A DNA stretch of 64,000 nucleotides from Doris montereyensis (GCA_037039925.1 JAXRKP010000040.1:57501-121500); one strand, 5' to 3'. Shown: positions 12,636 to 25,618, counted from the stretch's first letter. The notes: generated by a model not told the origin, from the sequence alone. Made by a program: numbers and translations.

Positions 12636-13369
12636 GCCCTCAATGCAAAGTGGAGCGAAAAAAGAAACACGTTTATTATTAAACAAATGTATAAAGAGAG
12701 ACATCAAATCTATTTAATATTAATATTATTAGTGTTTTCTTCTTCTTCTTCGTATGGTAATTATTATTATTATTATTGTCATCATTTAAAAAATATTATT
12801 ATTACAGTGTAGGATCATCCAATTGGGATGCGCCACAGAAAAGCGGAGATCATGAGAAATTTCCCTCCAGGTCAATTGATGTATGATGCATGGCATGTTG
12901 TTATTTTATGAAATAGCCTTCTTACAAATAATTTTTAGCTCAAACCTCAAAAGTGTTTTATCGAGTTCACTACAAGCTTTTTTGTATGCATGCATCTGCG
13001 TTAAATGCGAATGTTTTTGTATATATATGTATAGGTGCAGAGAGATGTGTATGTGATTACTGATGCATGTCCGAAATATTATAAGCTGTTTTTAAGAGAG
13101 AGAGAGAGAGAGAACACATGTGGCTGATTTTCATGGAGTGTTGAGTTAAGATTGGAGAATACGGTCATTCAGTACAGTCTCGTCATAAAAATCAACTTTT
13201 ATTGTTGCGTAACAAGTCGGGCTTAATGTTGAATTGACATCTGTGTGAAATATGAGACATTCCTTAACGGCTAAATTTTGAAATGATGTCTAGCTCTGGT
13301 TGATCGATCATCGATTATTCTCACTACCATCATAATGTGTATGTGATAGACAGTGATCACGGGTGTATG

Positions 13370-13650
13370 GGAGACTCGGAAGTCCAGAGGCAAGGTGTCG
13401 GCCTGTCGGGTAAAGGGGTCGTGAGTTCAAGGTAGGTTCAGCATTTTTCTCGAGTTTTTTTTTTCGAGTAAAACTCTTCCTCCGCCCCAGATATATCGAT
13501 AGCTAGTCCCATCGGAGACGACAGACAATAATAAATTTAAAAAAGGAGGTAAAGTGGGCAGATCATTACACTCTGCGCACCTCGAATATCCCTTGGCTGC
13601 GTACGGGACAGAACGAGCAAAAACTTTAAAAAAACCCAAACAATTCTTGC
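13370..13650 (+). repeat. SINE-A copy
   Basis: The + strand copy starts GGGAGACTCGGAAGTCCAGA, has a degraded B box (GAGTTCAAGG), a CTCGAG zone followed by a T run, then a (mutated) TCGATAGCTAGTCCCATCGG and AATATCCCTTGGCTG. Confidence 0.72.
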
Positions 13651-13778
13651 CGTAGCTCTTAGATCATCTTTCCTAGGTGTGGGCAAAGTCAAGTCGATCA
13701 CGGGGATGTTTGGTTGACAACATTAATTTTTTTCATTTTGGCGAAGCAGGTAGACATCTTTGTGAAAGAAAAGCTCTT

Positions 13779-13840
<62 letters not shown>

Positions 13841-13920
13841 AGTACACGACACACTTAAAACGTCCCAAGCATTCGCCCGTCATCTCTACTAAGATTAGGA
13901 GTCTGATTTAGCTAGTATAC

Positions 13921-14222
13921 CTTGTAAAGTTCTTTCAATGCCATTATGGCCATTGGGTCGGAGCTTATCCCGGTTTCAATAGCGCGAAGCGGAACATGTG
14001 ATAATAATCACCCCCCCCCCCCCCTGGACAGAATGCTAGTCTGGCGCAGGTTTTTACTCCCAAGCTAGTGCTTATACCCATTTGCATCTGGGTCGAGTGT
14101 AAAGAATGCGTGTTAAGTGTCTTTCCCAAGGAACACAACGTCGGGCCTAGCTTTCCCAGGATTCGAACTCAGGATCTCATGATCCCCAGTCCGACAGCCT
14201 AACCACTCGGCCACTAGCATGC
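13921..14222 (-). repeat. SINE-B copy
   Basis: The minus strand starts at the conserved CCGAGTGGTTAGGCTGTCGG head, has GAGTTCGAATCC as B box, then TTCCTTGGGAAAGACACTTA, TGGGTATAAGCACTAGCTTG and the tail CGGGATAAGCTCCGACCCAA. A poly-C run interrupts the tail region near 14010. Confidence 0.83.
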
Positions 14223-15736
14223 CTTCGATCGATGGTAATAGCAATAGCTGGTCTGTACGTCATCTCATGCCCTATCGTACCCATCATTAGTTGTGATCTC
14301 TCTATTGTACTTAGATAGGCTCTAAGGTGTTGTAAATCTGCACACACTACAATGTGCAAGGAGCCCACGAGTTTTTCTCCATCTCCCATCTCCCACTCGG
14401 CGATAAACAAAATAAAATTATCTCTTTGACGGACAAAAAGAAAGGATCACTAAGATGAGATCATTCCTCTTCTTCCTCCCTCCCCCCCCCTTGTAATAAT
14501 CAAAGATAACAGAATAATAAACGAAACGAACAAACACATACTTGCAACAACAACGAAAAGAAACAATCACACTCCACGCTTCGAACAAAATCGATATTAT
14601 GAAGAGCAGAGGCCAAACTTGTGCACAGGTTGTGAGAAGCGTCACGGTGAAAAGAAAGACGGATTTGAGAGTTAAGCAAAGGAATGAATAATACACTAGG
14701 TAGGACCCAACTGTCGCACCATCACACCATCTTGAAGTTGAAGCCACGTGTCTATCTTCTGTGTCATACATGTACATCCATGCGTAGAAGAAGTGGGCAG
14801 TTGGCGGGTGCTGCTGATAGTGATAGGTTCTATTTCTTCCCTTTCACTCTTTCACTCATCTTTTTTCATCTTTTTCTGTTTCCAATACACCAACCTCATG
14901 ATGACACGGGCATAGATTAGATTTATCTCGAGACATTTTACAGCACTTATTGACTTGTGATGGTTTTTTTAAATTTGAATTTTGTTCTTGGTAAAAATAC
15001 GACCCGACTTGACTCACTTGACTTTGACTTTGCCTTTGACTCTGAGTGGACTACCGTTGCGTAGAATACTAGTCGTCCGACTGTTCCACCTGGACTGCTT
15101 CCTAGGTTGTACTCCTAGTGTTGCATTTCCGTTCTGTTTTTGTTTCCTAACTATGTACTTTGTATCAAAGTTATCTTAGGTCTGAAATTAATGGTCTTTA
15201 GTTTAAGTTGAAGTGTGGGTACTGGGTTCGAGCCCCACTACCGGCATTTCGGTTGTTTTCTTTCATGGAGCAACCCTCCCCAGTCCCCCTTCCCCCAAAA
15301 CTCTATTTTCTCACTTGGACATCATGGATTTATAACTCCTGTTGCATTGTACGTAAGTCTGATGGTAGTCTTTAATATTACATGTATTCCGTTTCATAAG
15401 AAATTGGGATGCTGCGCGGCGGGTGGCGGCTAATGATAATGAATTATTCAAAGTATTGATGAGGGGGGGGGGGGTGGGGGCGATGGTTGGCTCTGATTTG
15501 TGCGTGGAGTTGGTAAACTAACCGACTTTACTCCACTTACACTGTGGCTTGCTCGCTCTGTGTTTGGTATAGGTAACTACATGGCATGGCCAGCATAAAC
15601 TGGACTCCTCGCCACCAGACCTCAGACCTCTTGTTTGTTCTTGTCGTCATTTCTAAATATTGAAATTGAAATGCTCAACGTTTGTCGTTGCCTGCATCAA
15701 TGCATGTGCTTTGCTTTCACTTGCCCCCTTTCTTAC

Positions 15737-15900
15737 TGCCGTGGGCTGTTGGCGAAGGAGCGGTGCTAGTAGGTCATACTTCTTTTCCTTTCATTCTTTT
15801 TTTTTTTTTACTCATCTTGCTGTTGTTTCCTCTTAATTCTCCTGAGATCACCGCAAATGATGGCCGGGGGGTAAAATTCCAATTACGCAAACAAACAAAC
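15737..15900 (+). repeat. Family D copy
   Basis: All blocks of the family are present, including CTGTTGGCGAAGGAGCGGTG, TCTTTTCCTTTCATTC, CTGAGATCACCGCAAATGAT and GTAAAATTCCAATTACG. It ends in an AAAC run. Confidence 0.75.
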
Positions 15901-16029
15901 AAATTCTTCCTGTCAGTGTCGTCTTTCCTGATGTCTTCTGGTCTCCGCTCTACTGTCAGTGTCACCTCGTTATCACTGTTCTTACTTCTGACATCACTCT
16001 GTGTGTCGTGTGGTGTTGTGTAGTATCAG

Positions 16030-16190
16030 TGCGAAGAAGTGGGCGGTTGGCGGCTGCTGCTGGCAGTTTCTTTTTTTTTTTCTACTCTTTCACTCTGTCA
16101 CTCATCTTTCATCTTTCTGTTTCCTCTTAAATTCACACTGAGATCACCGCATATTGTGGTGGGCTGGGTACATTTCAATGAAACGAGAAC
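16030..16190 (+). repeat. Family D copy
   Basis: The copy has AAGTGGGCGGTTGGCGGCTG, TGTTTCCTCTTAAATTCACA, CTGAGATCACCGCATATTGT and TTTCAATGAAACGAG. It lies 125 bp upstream of a 19-bp tandem array. Confidence 0.75.
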
Positions 16191-16309
16191 AAAAAAATGC
16201 GTAGATGCTATTGGTTTGTTATCTGACGAAGGGTTGTACCCGAAACGTCACGTGTTTGTTCTGTCTACTTTGATACTCAATTCTTCTAGGATGCTTAATT
16301 CTTATAGTG

Positions 16310-16457
16310 AGGATACTCAAATATTGCAACGAGACTCAATTATTGCAGTGAGATTCAATTATTGCAGTGAGACTCAATTATTGCAACGAGACTCAATTAT
16401 TGCAATGAGACTCAATTATTGCAGTGAGACTCAATTATTGCAATGAGTCTCAATTAT
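16310..16457 (+). repeat. 19-bp tandem array
   Basis: About seven units of GAGACTCAATTATTGCAAT and its G variant follow one another. Two more units lie at 17177-17215. Both sites neighbour a GACGAAGGGT hairpin motif. Confidence 0.88.
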
Positions 16458-16667
16458 TTTAGTGACCGACACTCATTTACGAGGAAAACAAATGCCATAA
16501 CGAGTTTTATAACTGCGATCTTAACACCTCCATTAAAAAAGCTCAAATCGCTAATACCACAACACATGTTCGTCTCTATCTTCCTTGTTCTCTATGCTCT
16601 CGTTCTAGTTATGACTCCATTTTATTTCCTTTTGTTTTTCTCTATATATTTTTACCCACTCCATCCT

Positions 16668-16669
16668 TC

Positions 16670-16727
<58 letters not shown>

Positions 16728-16806
16728 TCTCTCTCTCTCTCTCACTCTCACTCTCATCTCTCTCTCTCTTTATCCATCTCCTCTCCGCCCTCTCTCTCCA
16801 TCTCTC
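16668..16806 (+). repeat. (TC)n microsatellite
   Basis: The tract is nearly pure TC with CACTC interruptions. Confidence 0.95.
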
Positions 16807-16894
16807 TTGTGGTTGTTTCTCTTTATTATTATTATTATTATTGTTATTATTATTATGAGGCGTGCTTTGGTAATGGAAATTGCGCGATGGATGT

Positions 16895-17070
16895 GTTGGC
16901 TGGCGTCTGCAGAGATAGCAGACATGACAGGTCTTGCCAGGCACAACACAGGGCTTGTCATGTCGTGTAATGCAATTAATGGTTTTGTCACTCAGAAGGC
17001 TTGCCATCCAGGACTTTACGCCCCTACTCGAACACGCTTACACACCTACCATTTATTTCATGTTTTCAAT
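16895..17070 (+). repeat. Interspersed repeat, arm of a 1.4-kb-spaced inverted pair
   Basis: GCAGAGATAGCAGACATGAC, GGTTTTGTCACTCAG, GCTTGCCATCCAGGACTTTA and ACGCCCCTACTCGAACACG recur in inverted orientation at 18540-18710. The family is not recognised. Confidence 0.8.
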
Positions 17071-17289
17071 CAAGTGCCGTGAAACCTTTTCGGCTAATGT
17101 CAACTTTAAAAGTAAACACACTGCCACACCTCTTGACATCATCATCAGATCCGTTCAACGTGGGTTTCCTTGTTATTGCAATGAGACTCAATTATTGCAG
17201 TGAGACTCAATTATTGTTTCTCTATGTTTTTCTATGTTGCCGACGAAGGGTGGGTCACCCGAACATGCTGTTATCTATTATGTCCCCGT

Positions 17290-18520
17290 TTTCTTTCTAT
17301 TAGGCCTTTCATTACTCTTTTATATTCCTCTTCAACATACATAATATAATGTATGTTTAGATTTGTTTCGTCAGCTGTTTTCTTTCACACCGAAGGAGAG
17401 TTAAGAGCTGGGCTGAGATTTACTCGGGTCTCAATGTAAATAAAGCCGGATTAGAATGTCATTTAGGTAAGAGGGGGAGAGGGGGGGAGTGGCTTACACT
17501 TACACTACTTTATTTTCATCCATACATTCCATTATCAATGGTTCTAGTGAATGGATCTCACCCAGCCATGGCTTAAAGGCTTACACTTACAGCGAGGGGA
17601 ATAGGAAGAAGAAAATGATAATGTGTGTTGTTGTGGAGTAGGAGGCATTGGCCAGCTTGGAAGCGAGATGTCGATCTTCTGTGTCATTGTCATCCATCCG
17701 TGACGACGGATGGTAGAGGTTGGGATGATCGTATGTTGGAATGGATGCACAGAGAGAGAGAGAAAGAGGGGGAGGAAGAAAGAGTTTGCTTTACTGGATG
17801 TTATGTATACACATTATAATTATAATGGAGAAAAGAGGTTGTGCGTGTTATAATTGTAATTGTAACATTTACCCAATCATGTAAAAAAACCACTAGCGTT
17901 GACTTACTTAGAAACAAAAGTGTTTTGTCCTTTTTAGACTTTTGCTTTTACGTTTCGGCAGACATTACTGAGAGGCATTTTGTGTCTCAAACTTATTAAT
18001 AATATCTGTTTATTAGCCGTCAGTTTGCAAATGTCTCTCAACCGTCACATTATATTCTGTTCTCCTATGTATCTAGCTGATTTACGTATATATTTATATA
18101 CTATACCCATCTATCTATTTACCTATAGATGTACCTGTGGATATGAATGTATGTGTAAGTGCTCGGGAGAGAGAAGAGAGACCACGGAACGGTTGATGGG
18201 CGAAAGGAGATATTTTATAATGTATATATTAACGAAGTTTGTTTAAAGTGTCATTGTAATTTGTGTTTTAATGATAATAATAATATTATGTGCATACATT
18301 ACATGACGTGTTGTCCTTATGGCTGTATTGCCATTTGCATATATATATACGTAATGCGATACATGTAGTGGCGTATATGTGAGTGTGAGGTGTAGTTCAG
18401 TGTGTGGTCGGTGTGTCAGTGGACAGCAGTAGGTGTAGGTGTGTCACACTGTCAGTGTATTTCAATGGTTGGTAAGTTTGTCAGTGAGTTTGTTTCAATC
18501 GGTTGTAGATTTGTCAGTGT
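17290..18520 (+). other. Intron 1 segment without recognised genes
   Basis: The stretch is AT-rich, with short GT-rich pieces near its 3' end. No repeat family or coding sequence is identified. Confidence 0.4.
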
Positions 18521-18539
18521 GTTTCAGTGGATGGTAGGT

Positions 18540-18710
18540 GTGGCAGTGTGTTTCAATAAATGGTAGGTGTGTAAACGTGTTCGAGTAGGGGCGTAAAGTC
18601 CTGGATGGCAAGCCCCCTGAGTGACAAAACCATTTATGCATTGACAAGCCTTTTGTTGTGCCTCGCAAGACCTGTCATGTCTGCTATCTGCTATCTCTGC
18701 AGGCGACACA
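18540..18710 (-). repeat. Inverted partner of the repeat at 16895
   Basis: On the minus strand this copy reads CTGCAGAGATAGCAGATAGC through CCAGGACTTTACGCCCCTAC, with a small duplication of ATAGCAG absent from its partner. Confidence 0.8.
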
Positions 18711-18905
18711 CCCGCCCCCGCCTAGAACCCTTTCTACTTCTGCTGTACGTGGGTTGTTGTTGCTGACTTGTCACTCGTGACGTCATTGTCAGAGACGGCC
18801 AGCAGGATCCTGGTGGAGTATTGGCCTGCTGTGTGGTTGTTGTATCTCTGCCACGGGCAGTTATAGAGGTGTTAAGTGTGAGCTCGTGTGTCCCAATGCA
18901 GTGTG

Positions 18906-18998
<93 letters not shown>

Positions 18999-19016
18999 AG
19001 GGAGGGAGAGAGAGAG
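18906..19016 (+). repeat. (GA)n microsatellite
   Basis: This is a pure GA tract of about 90 bp with a GGGA-rich 3' end. Confidence 0.96.
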
Positions 19017-19667
19017 TTATCGATACGCGTTATACAATGGATACATAGAATAGATGAGGAACTGCATTTTCAAATGCGACGGAGAAAGAAAGAAGAAAAA
19101 AAAGGTATGTAACCACAGGGCTAAGGAGGAGGCCAACGTCTATCGGAGACTGGAATAATAATGCATACACGTACACGCGCACAGACACACAGCGAGTTGT
19201 GGACGATGACTACCAGCTTCTGTTTGTTACTTGTCCACCTTGCACTTAGTTCCAGTCCAACTCGTTGGTGGACTAACCAGGTCTCCTGGTCTCATAAGTT
19301 GTTGATTTATCACAGGGTATCGATGTCAGGTGAACGTGTCAATTTCTTTCAGGTAAGTTCCATGACTGGTGGTATCGCCTCAACGTCGTATCGATGTCAG
19401 GTGTGAACGTGTCATTTCATTCAAGCCACTTCGATACCGGTATCGCCTCAACGTCGTCTGCTTATTTGGGTGATCGCCCTTGCCCTTTCTTCTTTCTGTT
19501 CGTACTCAATCAGACCGGCGCTGCGAAAATAGAGTAATTATTTACTCGTTTGTTGGCGTGAAGTTGGTTTTGGGTTTTTTGTTTTGGGGAGAGAGGGGAC
19601 TGGATGTTATTTTGTGTGTGTGTGTGTGTGCATGCATCGCTCCAATTAAAGTTCAGTGAAACCTTGG

Positions 19668-19790
19668 GTGGTTGGCGGGCGTTGCTGGTGATCCTACTTC
19701 TGTCCTGCACTCTTTCATAACGAGACATGTCTATTATAATTTTGTTTTGCGGTCTTCTGATTCACCTTGTAGTCACTTCAATAATATAGT
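19668..19790 (+). repeat. Family D copy that grades into a 46-bp minisatellite
   Basis: GGTTGGCGGGCGTTGCTGG and ATCCTACTTCTGTCCTGCAC are followed by TATAGTGGACGGGATACATT. Its terminal TTCCAATAG becomes the first part of the repeat unit of the adjacent array. Confidence 0.75.
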
Positions 19791-21062
19791 GGACGGGATA
19801 CATTCCAATAGCACAAAAGCAACACAATATTATTGGTGACAAGGTAAGTTCCAATAGCACAAAAGCAACACAATATTATTGGTGACAAGGTAAATTTCAA
19901 TAGCACAAAAGCAACACAATATTATTGGTGACAAGGTAAGTTCCAATAGCACAAAAGCAACACAATATTATTGGTGACAAGGTAAATTCCAATAGCACAA
20001 AAGCAATACAATATTATTGGTGACAAGGTAAATTCCAATAGCACAAAAGCAACACAATATTATTGGTGACAAGGTAAATTCCAATAGCACAAAAGCAACA
20101 CAATATTATTGGTGACAAGGTAAATTTCAATTGCACAAAAGCAACACAATATTATTGGTGACAAGGTAAATTCCAATAGCACAAAAGCAACACAATATTA
20201 TTGGTGACATGGTAAATTTCAATTGCACAAAAGCAACACAATATTATTGGTGACAAGGTAAGTTCCAATAGCACAAAAGCAACACAATATTATTGGTGAC
20301 AAGGTAAATTCCAATAGCACAAAAGCAACACAATATTATTGGTGACAAGGTAAATTCAAAAGCACGAAAGCAACACAATATTATTGGTGACAAGGTAAAT
20401 TCAATAGCACAAAAAAAGCAACACAATATTATTGGTGACAAGGTAAATTCCAATAGCATAAAAGCAACACAATATTATTGGAAACAAGGTAGATTCCAAT
20501 AGCACAAAAGCAACACAATATTATTGGTGACAAGGTAAATTCCAATTGCACAAAGGCAACACAATATTATTGGTGACATGGTAAATTCCAATGGAAGAAA
20601 AGCAACACAATATTATTGGTGTCAAGGTAAATTCAATGGCACAAAAGCAACACAATATTATTGGTGACAAGGTAAATTCAATAGCATGAAAGCAACACAA
20701 TATCATTGCTGTCACGGTAAATTCAATGGAACAAAATCAATATAATATTATTGCTGACAAGTTAAATTCCAATGGAACAAAAGCAGTACAATATCATTGC
20801 TGACACGGTAAATTCCAATGGCACAAAAGCACTACAATATTATTGCTGACGCGGTAAATTCCAATGGCACAAAAGCAATACAATATTATTGCTGACACGG
20901 TAAATTCCAATGGCACAAAAGCAATACAATATTATTGCTCACACGGTAAATTCCAATGGCACAAAAGCAATACAATATTATTGCTCACACGGTAAATTCC
21001 AATGGCACAAAAGCAACACAATATTATTGCTGACATGGTAAATTCCAATGGCACAAAAGCAT
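19787..21062 (+). repeat. Minisatellite, about 46-bp unit, roughly 27 copies
   Basis: The unit reads AAATTCCAATAGCACAAAAG followed by CAACACAATATTATTGGTGA and CAAGGT. The 5' copies are nearly identical. Copies after about 20700 differ (GCTGACACGG, CAATGGCAC), so the array has two sequence blocks. The first unit is continuous with the end of a family D copy. Confidence 0.95.
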
Positions 21063-21069
21063 CACATTT

Positions 21070-22572
21070 GGTAGACGGGGTCACTACAAACATTGGTTTG
21101 GGTCAAATCAAAGTCACTACAAACATTGGTGTGGGTCAAATCAAAGTCACTACAAACATTGGTGTGGGTCAAATCAAAGTCACTAGAAACATTGGTGTGG
21201 GTCAAATCAAAGTCACTACAAGCATTGGTTTGGGTCAAATCAAAGTCACTACAAGCATTGGTTTGGGTCAAATCAAAGTCACTACAAACATTGGTATGGG
21301 TCAAATCAAAGTCACTACAAACATTGGTGTGGGTCAAATCAAAGTCACTACAAACATTGGTGTGGGTCAAATCAAAGTCACTACAAGCATTGGTTTGGGT
21401 CAAATCAAAGTCACTACAAACATTGGTGAGTCAAATCAAAGTCACTACAAACATTGGTATGGTCAAATCAAAGCCACTACAAACATTGGTGTGGGTCAAA
21501 TCAAAGTCACTACAAACATTGGTATGGGTCAAATCAAAGTCACTACAAACATTGGTGTGGGTCAAATCAAAGTCACTACAAACATTGGTGTGGGTCAAAT
21601 AAAAGTCACTACAAACATTGGTGTGGGTCAAGTCCAAGTGACTACAAACATTGGTTTGGGTCAAATCAAATTGGTGGGTCACTACAAACATTGGTACAAA
21701 CATTGGTTTGGGTCAAATCAAAGTCACTACAAACATTGGTGTGGGTCAAATCAAAGTCACTAGAAACATTGGTGTGGGTCAAATCAAAGTCACTACAAAC
21801 ATTGGTGTGGGTCAAATCAAAGTCACTACAAACATTGGTATGGGTCAAATCAAAGTCACTACAAACATTGGTGTGGAGTACAAACATTGGTGTGGGTCAA
21901 ATCAAAGTCACTACAAACATTGGTGTGGGTCAAATCAAAGTCACTACAAACATTGGTGTGGGTCAAATCAAAGTCACTACAAACATTGGTGTGGGTCAAA
22001 TCAAAGTCACTACAAACATTGGTGTGGGTCAAATCAAAGTGACTACAAACATTGGTGTGGGTCAAATCAAAGTCACTACAAACATTGGTGTGGGTAAAAT
22101 CAAAGTCACTACAAACATTGGTGTGGGTCAAATCAAAATCACTACAAGCATTGATTTGGGTCAAATCAAAGTCACTACAAACATTAGTGTGGGTCAAATC
22201 AAAGTCACTAGAAACATTGGTGTGGGTCAAATCAAAGTCACTACAAACATTGGTGTGGGTCAAATCAAAGTCACTAACAAACATTGGTGTGGGTCAAATC
22301 AAAGTCACTACAAACATTGGTGTGGGTCAAATCAAAGTCACTACAAACATTAGTGTGGGTCAAATCAAAGTCACTAGAAACATTGGTGTGGGTCAAATCA
22401 AAGTCACTACAAACACTGGTGTGGGTCAAATCAAAGTCACTAACAAACATTGGTGTGGGTCAAATCAAAGTCACTAACAAACATTGGTGTGGGTCAAATC
22501 AAAGTCACTACAAACATTGGTATGGGTCAAATCAAAGTCACTACAAACATTGGTGTGGGTCAAATCAAAGCT
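21070..22572 (+). repeat. Minisatellite, 33-bp unit, roughly 45 copies
   Basis: The unit is TCACTACAAACATTGGTGTG followed by GGTCAAATCAAAG. Because 33 is a multiple of three, open frames of up to 299 codons run through it on + and through 141 codons on minus. They consist only of the repeated unit and are not genes. It directly follows the 46-bp array. Confidence 0.95.
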
Positions 22573-22932
22573 CCTTCCGTCTTTTTCTGTGTTTTTTTCC
22601 TTCTGACCATCCATTTTGTGAACTCAGACTGAAGGTTGGGAGGGGGGGGTCGAAGACCAAAAAAAGGTCAGCTATTAAGTGTGTATAAATTTATGTCCGC
22701 TGCCATCTTGACATAGCAGTGGCTGGGCCAAAGACGTCACACGCCTCGCTCAATGTTGACGGCGGACAGACAGACAGCCCTGGCTCTTTCATGGAATGTG
22801 GTCGTATGTAACCCTTTGTCGTCTGTCGCTGTTTGCCGCAGTAGGCATTGTTGTGTCTCTTGTCTTCCAAGGTAGCACTGCTTTTCGCCTTTTCTTTTAT
22901 AGTATAGCGTTGTTGTTCTCTCTGTCTCTCTC

Positions 22933-22981
<49 letters not shown>

Positions 22982-22985
22982 GTGG

Positions 22986-23117
22986 GCAATCACTACTGGT
23001 AAGTCCTATTTCTTTCCTCTCATTCTTGCCCTTATCTTTATATTTCATCGTACTGTTTTCTCTTAATTCACACTGAGATCACGGCAGATGGTGGATGCTG
23101 TAAATTTCAATGAATCA

Positions 23118-23118
<1 letters not shown>
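22986..23118 (+). repeat. Family D copy followed by (TC)n
   Basis: GGTAAGTCCTATTTCTTTCC, TGTTTTCTCTTAATTCACAC, TGAGATCACGGCAGATGGTG and TTTCAATGAATCAAA are all in order. The copy ends in ATCAAATTCTCTCTC, the start of an 80-bp (TC)n tract. Confidence 0.78.

Positions 23119-23197
<79 letters not shown>
23119..23197 (+). repeat. (TC)n microsatellite
   Basis: A pure TC tract is attached to the end of a family D copy. Confidence 0.96.
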
Positions 23198-23201
<4 letters not shown>

Positions 23202-23574
23202 TTCACCCCACAACTTCCTCACTCCCAGCTCAAGGTTAGAGGCTTACTGTTGCGTTCCTCATCTGACGGCGCCCTGTCAGTGACAGGCCACATCGCCTAA
23301 TCGCCTTCCGTCGCTCCGTCATAAGACGATCTAGTCCCCACTCCAAAGGTGATTGATTCCTGCTACCACTGCGCCAATCAATTTGGTCCGGCTGTGCCTT
23401 GCCAAGTCGCTCTTTCCTCATCTTTGTAAATGTACAAGGCGCTGGGCAGACTGTAGCATTGAGTAGCAGTAGCACTGTACTTGCGATGTCATGTCGGCAC
23501 GTCTTTGATTGATAGAATAGAAGAATAGAATGATCCCTACTTCTTTATTGTTAGAAGGGAAGGAAGAGGAGGAG

Positions 23575-23576
23575 AG

Positions 23577-23658
<82 letters not shown>

Positions 23659-23669
23659 CTCTCTCGCTC

Positions 23670-23732
<63 letters not shown>
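23575..23732. repeat. (GA)n joined to (CT)n, a near-perfect long palindrome
   Basis: About 78 bp of GA is followed by about 75 bp of CT, meeting at GAGAGAGCTCTCTC near 23655. Only a few CGCTC interruptions break the symmetry. Confidence 0.93.
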
Positions 23733-23989
23733 AATCAAATGAAATTTGTCGGCAACCAACTATTCAGGACAGCGAATGGCAGAGTGTGAAAATCATCACA
23801 TTATAATGGAAGTGTTGATGTCGCTATAATTTTGCACCATCATCATTGTTATTATTAGTGTCGTTACATGCAACGTGTAAGATAAGTCCCATATTCATTG
23901 TTGGGCGTAGGGTAGTCAGGATTAGAGTCCAGATTTTGCTAGGCACGCGGCATCGTGTCTTAGTTTGCTATACTATTGCTTTCCACACC

Positions 23990-24160
23990 GACATTACTTG
24001 TTCCGACGAGTACGAATAGATATAGCTACCCAATTTCGCTATTGGATTGACAAACAGGGGGGGGGGCATGAAATAGTAATATGGGCCTGGACACCGGGAA
24101 TCGAACATAATCTCCTGATTGGTCGTCAAACGATCTACCGACTGAGCCATCGACGCCTCA
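23990..24160 (-). repeat. tRNA-derived SINE head, separate family
   Basis: The minus strand reads GGCGTCGATGGCTCAGTCGG TAGATCG and a B box GTTCGATTCCCGG. This gives tRNA-like A and B boxes at roughly tRNA spacing. There is no acceptor-stem pairing at the 3' end, so it is not scored as a functional tRNA gene. Confidence 0.55.
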
Positions 24161-24383
24161 ATGAGAATGAGACAGAAAACACAAAGAATGACTAAATCTG
24201 CGATGGGGCGAGGGGTTGAAAACAGATGCTGTGGAAAAATGCGAGGTGAGAAAAGCGCTACACTGGTGTGTTTGGTTTGAAGACAAGAGAGAAAAAAAAG
24301 CGCAGCGGGGGTGAGGGGGAGGGGGTTGAGACGAAGCTACAGCATATGTGATAAGATAGCGGGAGTAAACAAGGAAAAGATCT

Positions 24384-24563
<180 letters not shown>

Positions 24564-25038
24564 CCAAATTCTCTTCGTCTCATCGTTTTATTTTTAGTGT
24601 CCCTGACAATCCGAATGTCCCCAAATCTCGGATCTCACCTGCACTGCTCTTGCTTAGCGGTTATCCCGGAATTAAATCTGTCTGTTGGGCCATTGTCACC
24701 CAGGGTGGACTGAAGGAGTAATATTGACCCTATCTCTTGATCTGCCTCACTGATCACCGACTGATGTGACCAGAGATCTGACAACACCGTGGGCCAGTCA
24801 GTGCTACGTTCTGTCGCCTTTTGAGTTTGGGTTTGATTGGATTCAGCTTCGATGGCCCGAGACGGTTAAAGGTTTCTCTCCCTTGTTTAGTGTTGGGTGG
24901 GGGGGGGCGTGAAGGTCTTGCTGGACGGTCTGTCAGAAAAGAGAAAATATGGCGTCAGATCTTTGTTGAAGATGGTGTGTGTGTGTGTGTAGAGAGAGAG
25001 AGGTACAGACAGACCGCTGAAGATAGAAATATGATTAT

Positions 25039-25138
<100 letters not shown>

Positions 25139-25615
25139 TGTGTGTGTGTGCGTGTGTCTCTAATGTTCACCATGAAAACATCCAGTATAGAACATTATAA
25201 TATACAGTAAGGCAGACATACAGATAGAGAGAGACACAAACATAGACAGAGAGTAAGATGGCACATGAGGGGGAGGGGTGTAATAGTATAGGATCAAGAT
25301 CGAACTATAAATAAGCCAAAGACAAACAGTGAGGCAAGGGGCATGCCGAAAGTGAAGGAATTGACACAAAATGATATTAAAGCCCCATAGGAACAAAGTC
25401 AATCGAGCAGTACCAATTAGGCTGAGTAGAAATGAAAACAAAGCCGAGAATGTGACAACCCGGTGCAACTGCTAGCAAGGAGAACATCGTGAGAGGTTTC
25501 ATCCCTGCTTGGTTGGACGGTCAGTGTGTGAGTTTTTATTATATTTGTGTCTGGAGTTGACAACTAGTTGAAATATTGACGTTAAATTGGTGTCTTCTCC
25601 TCCCCCCCCCCCCAC

Positions 25616-25618
<3 letters not shown>

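Noticed and set aside
21002..22688. Open frames of 134-299 codons on both strands encoding repeats such as KVTTNIGVGQI
   Set aside because: They are the 33-bp minisatellite read in frame. The unit is a multiple of three without stops, so all registers stay open. No signal for a real protein exists outside the repeat.
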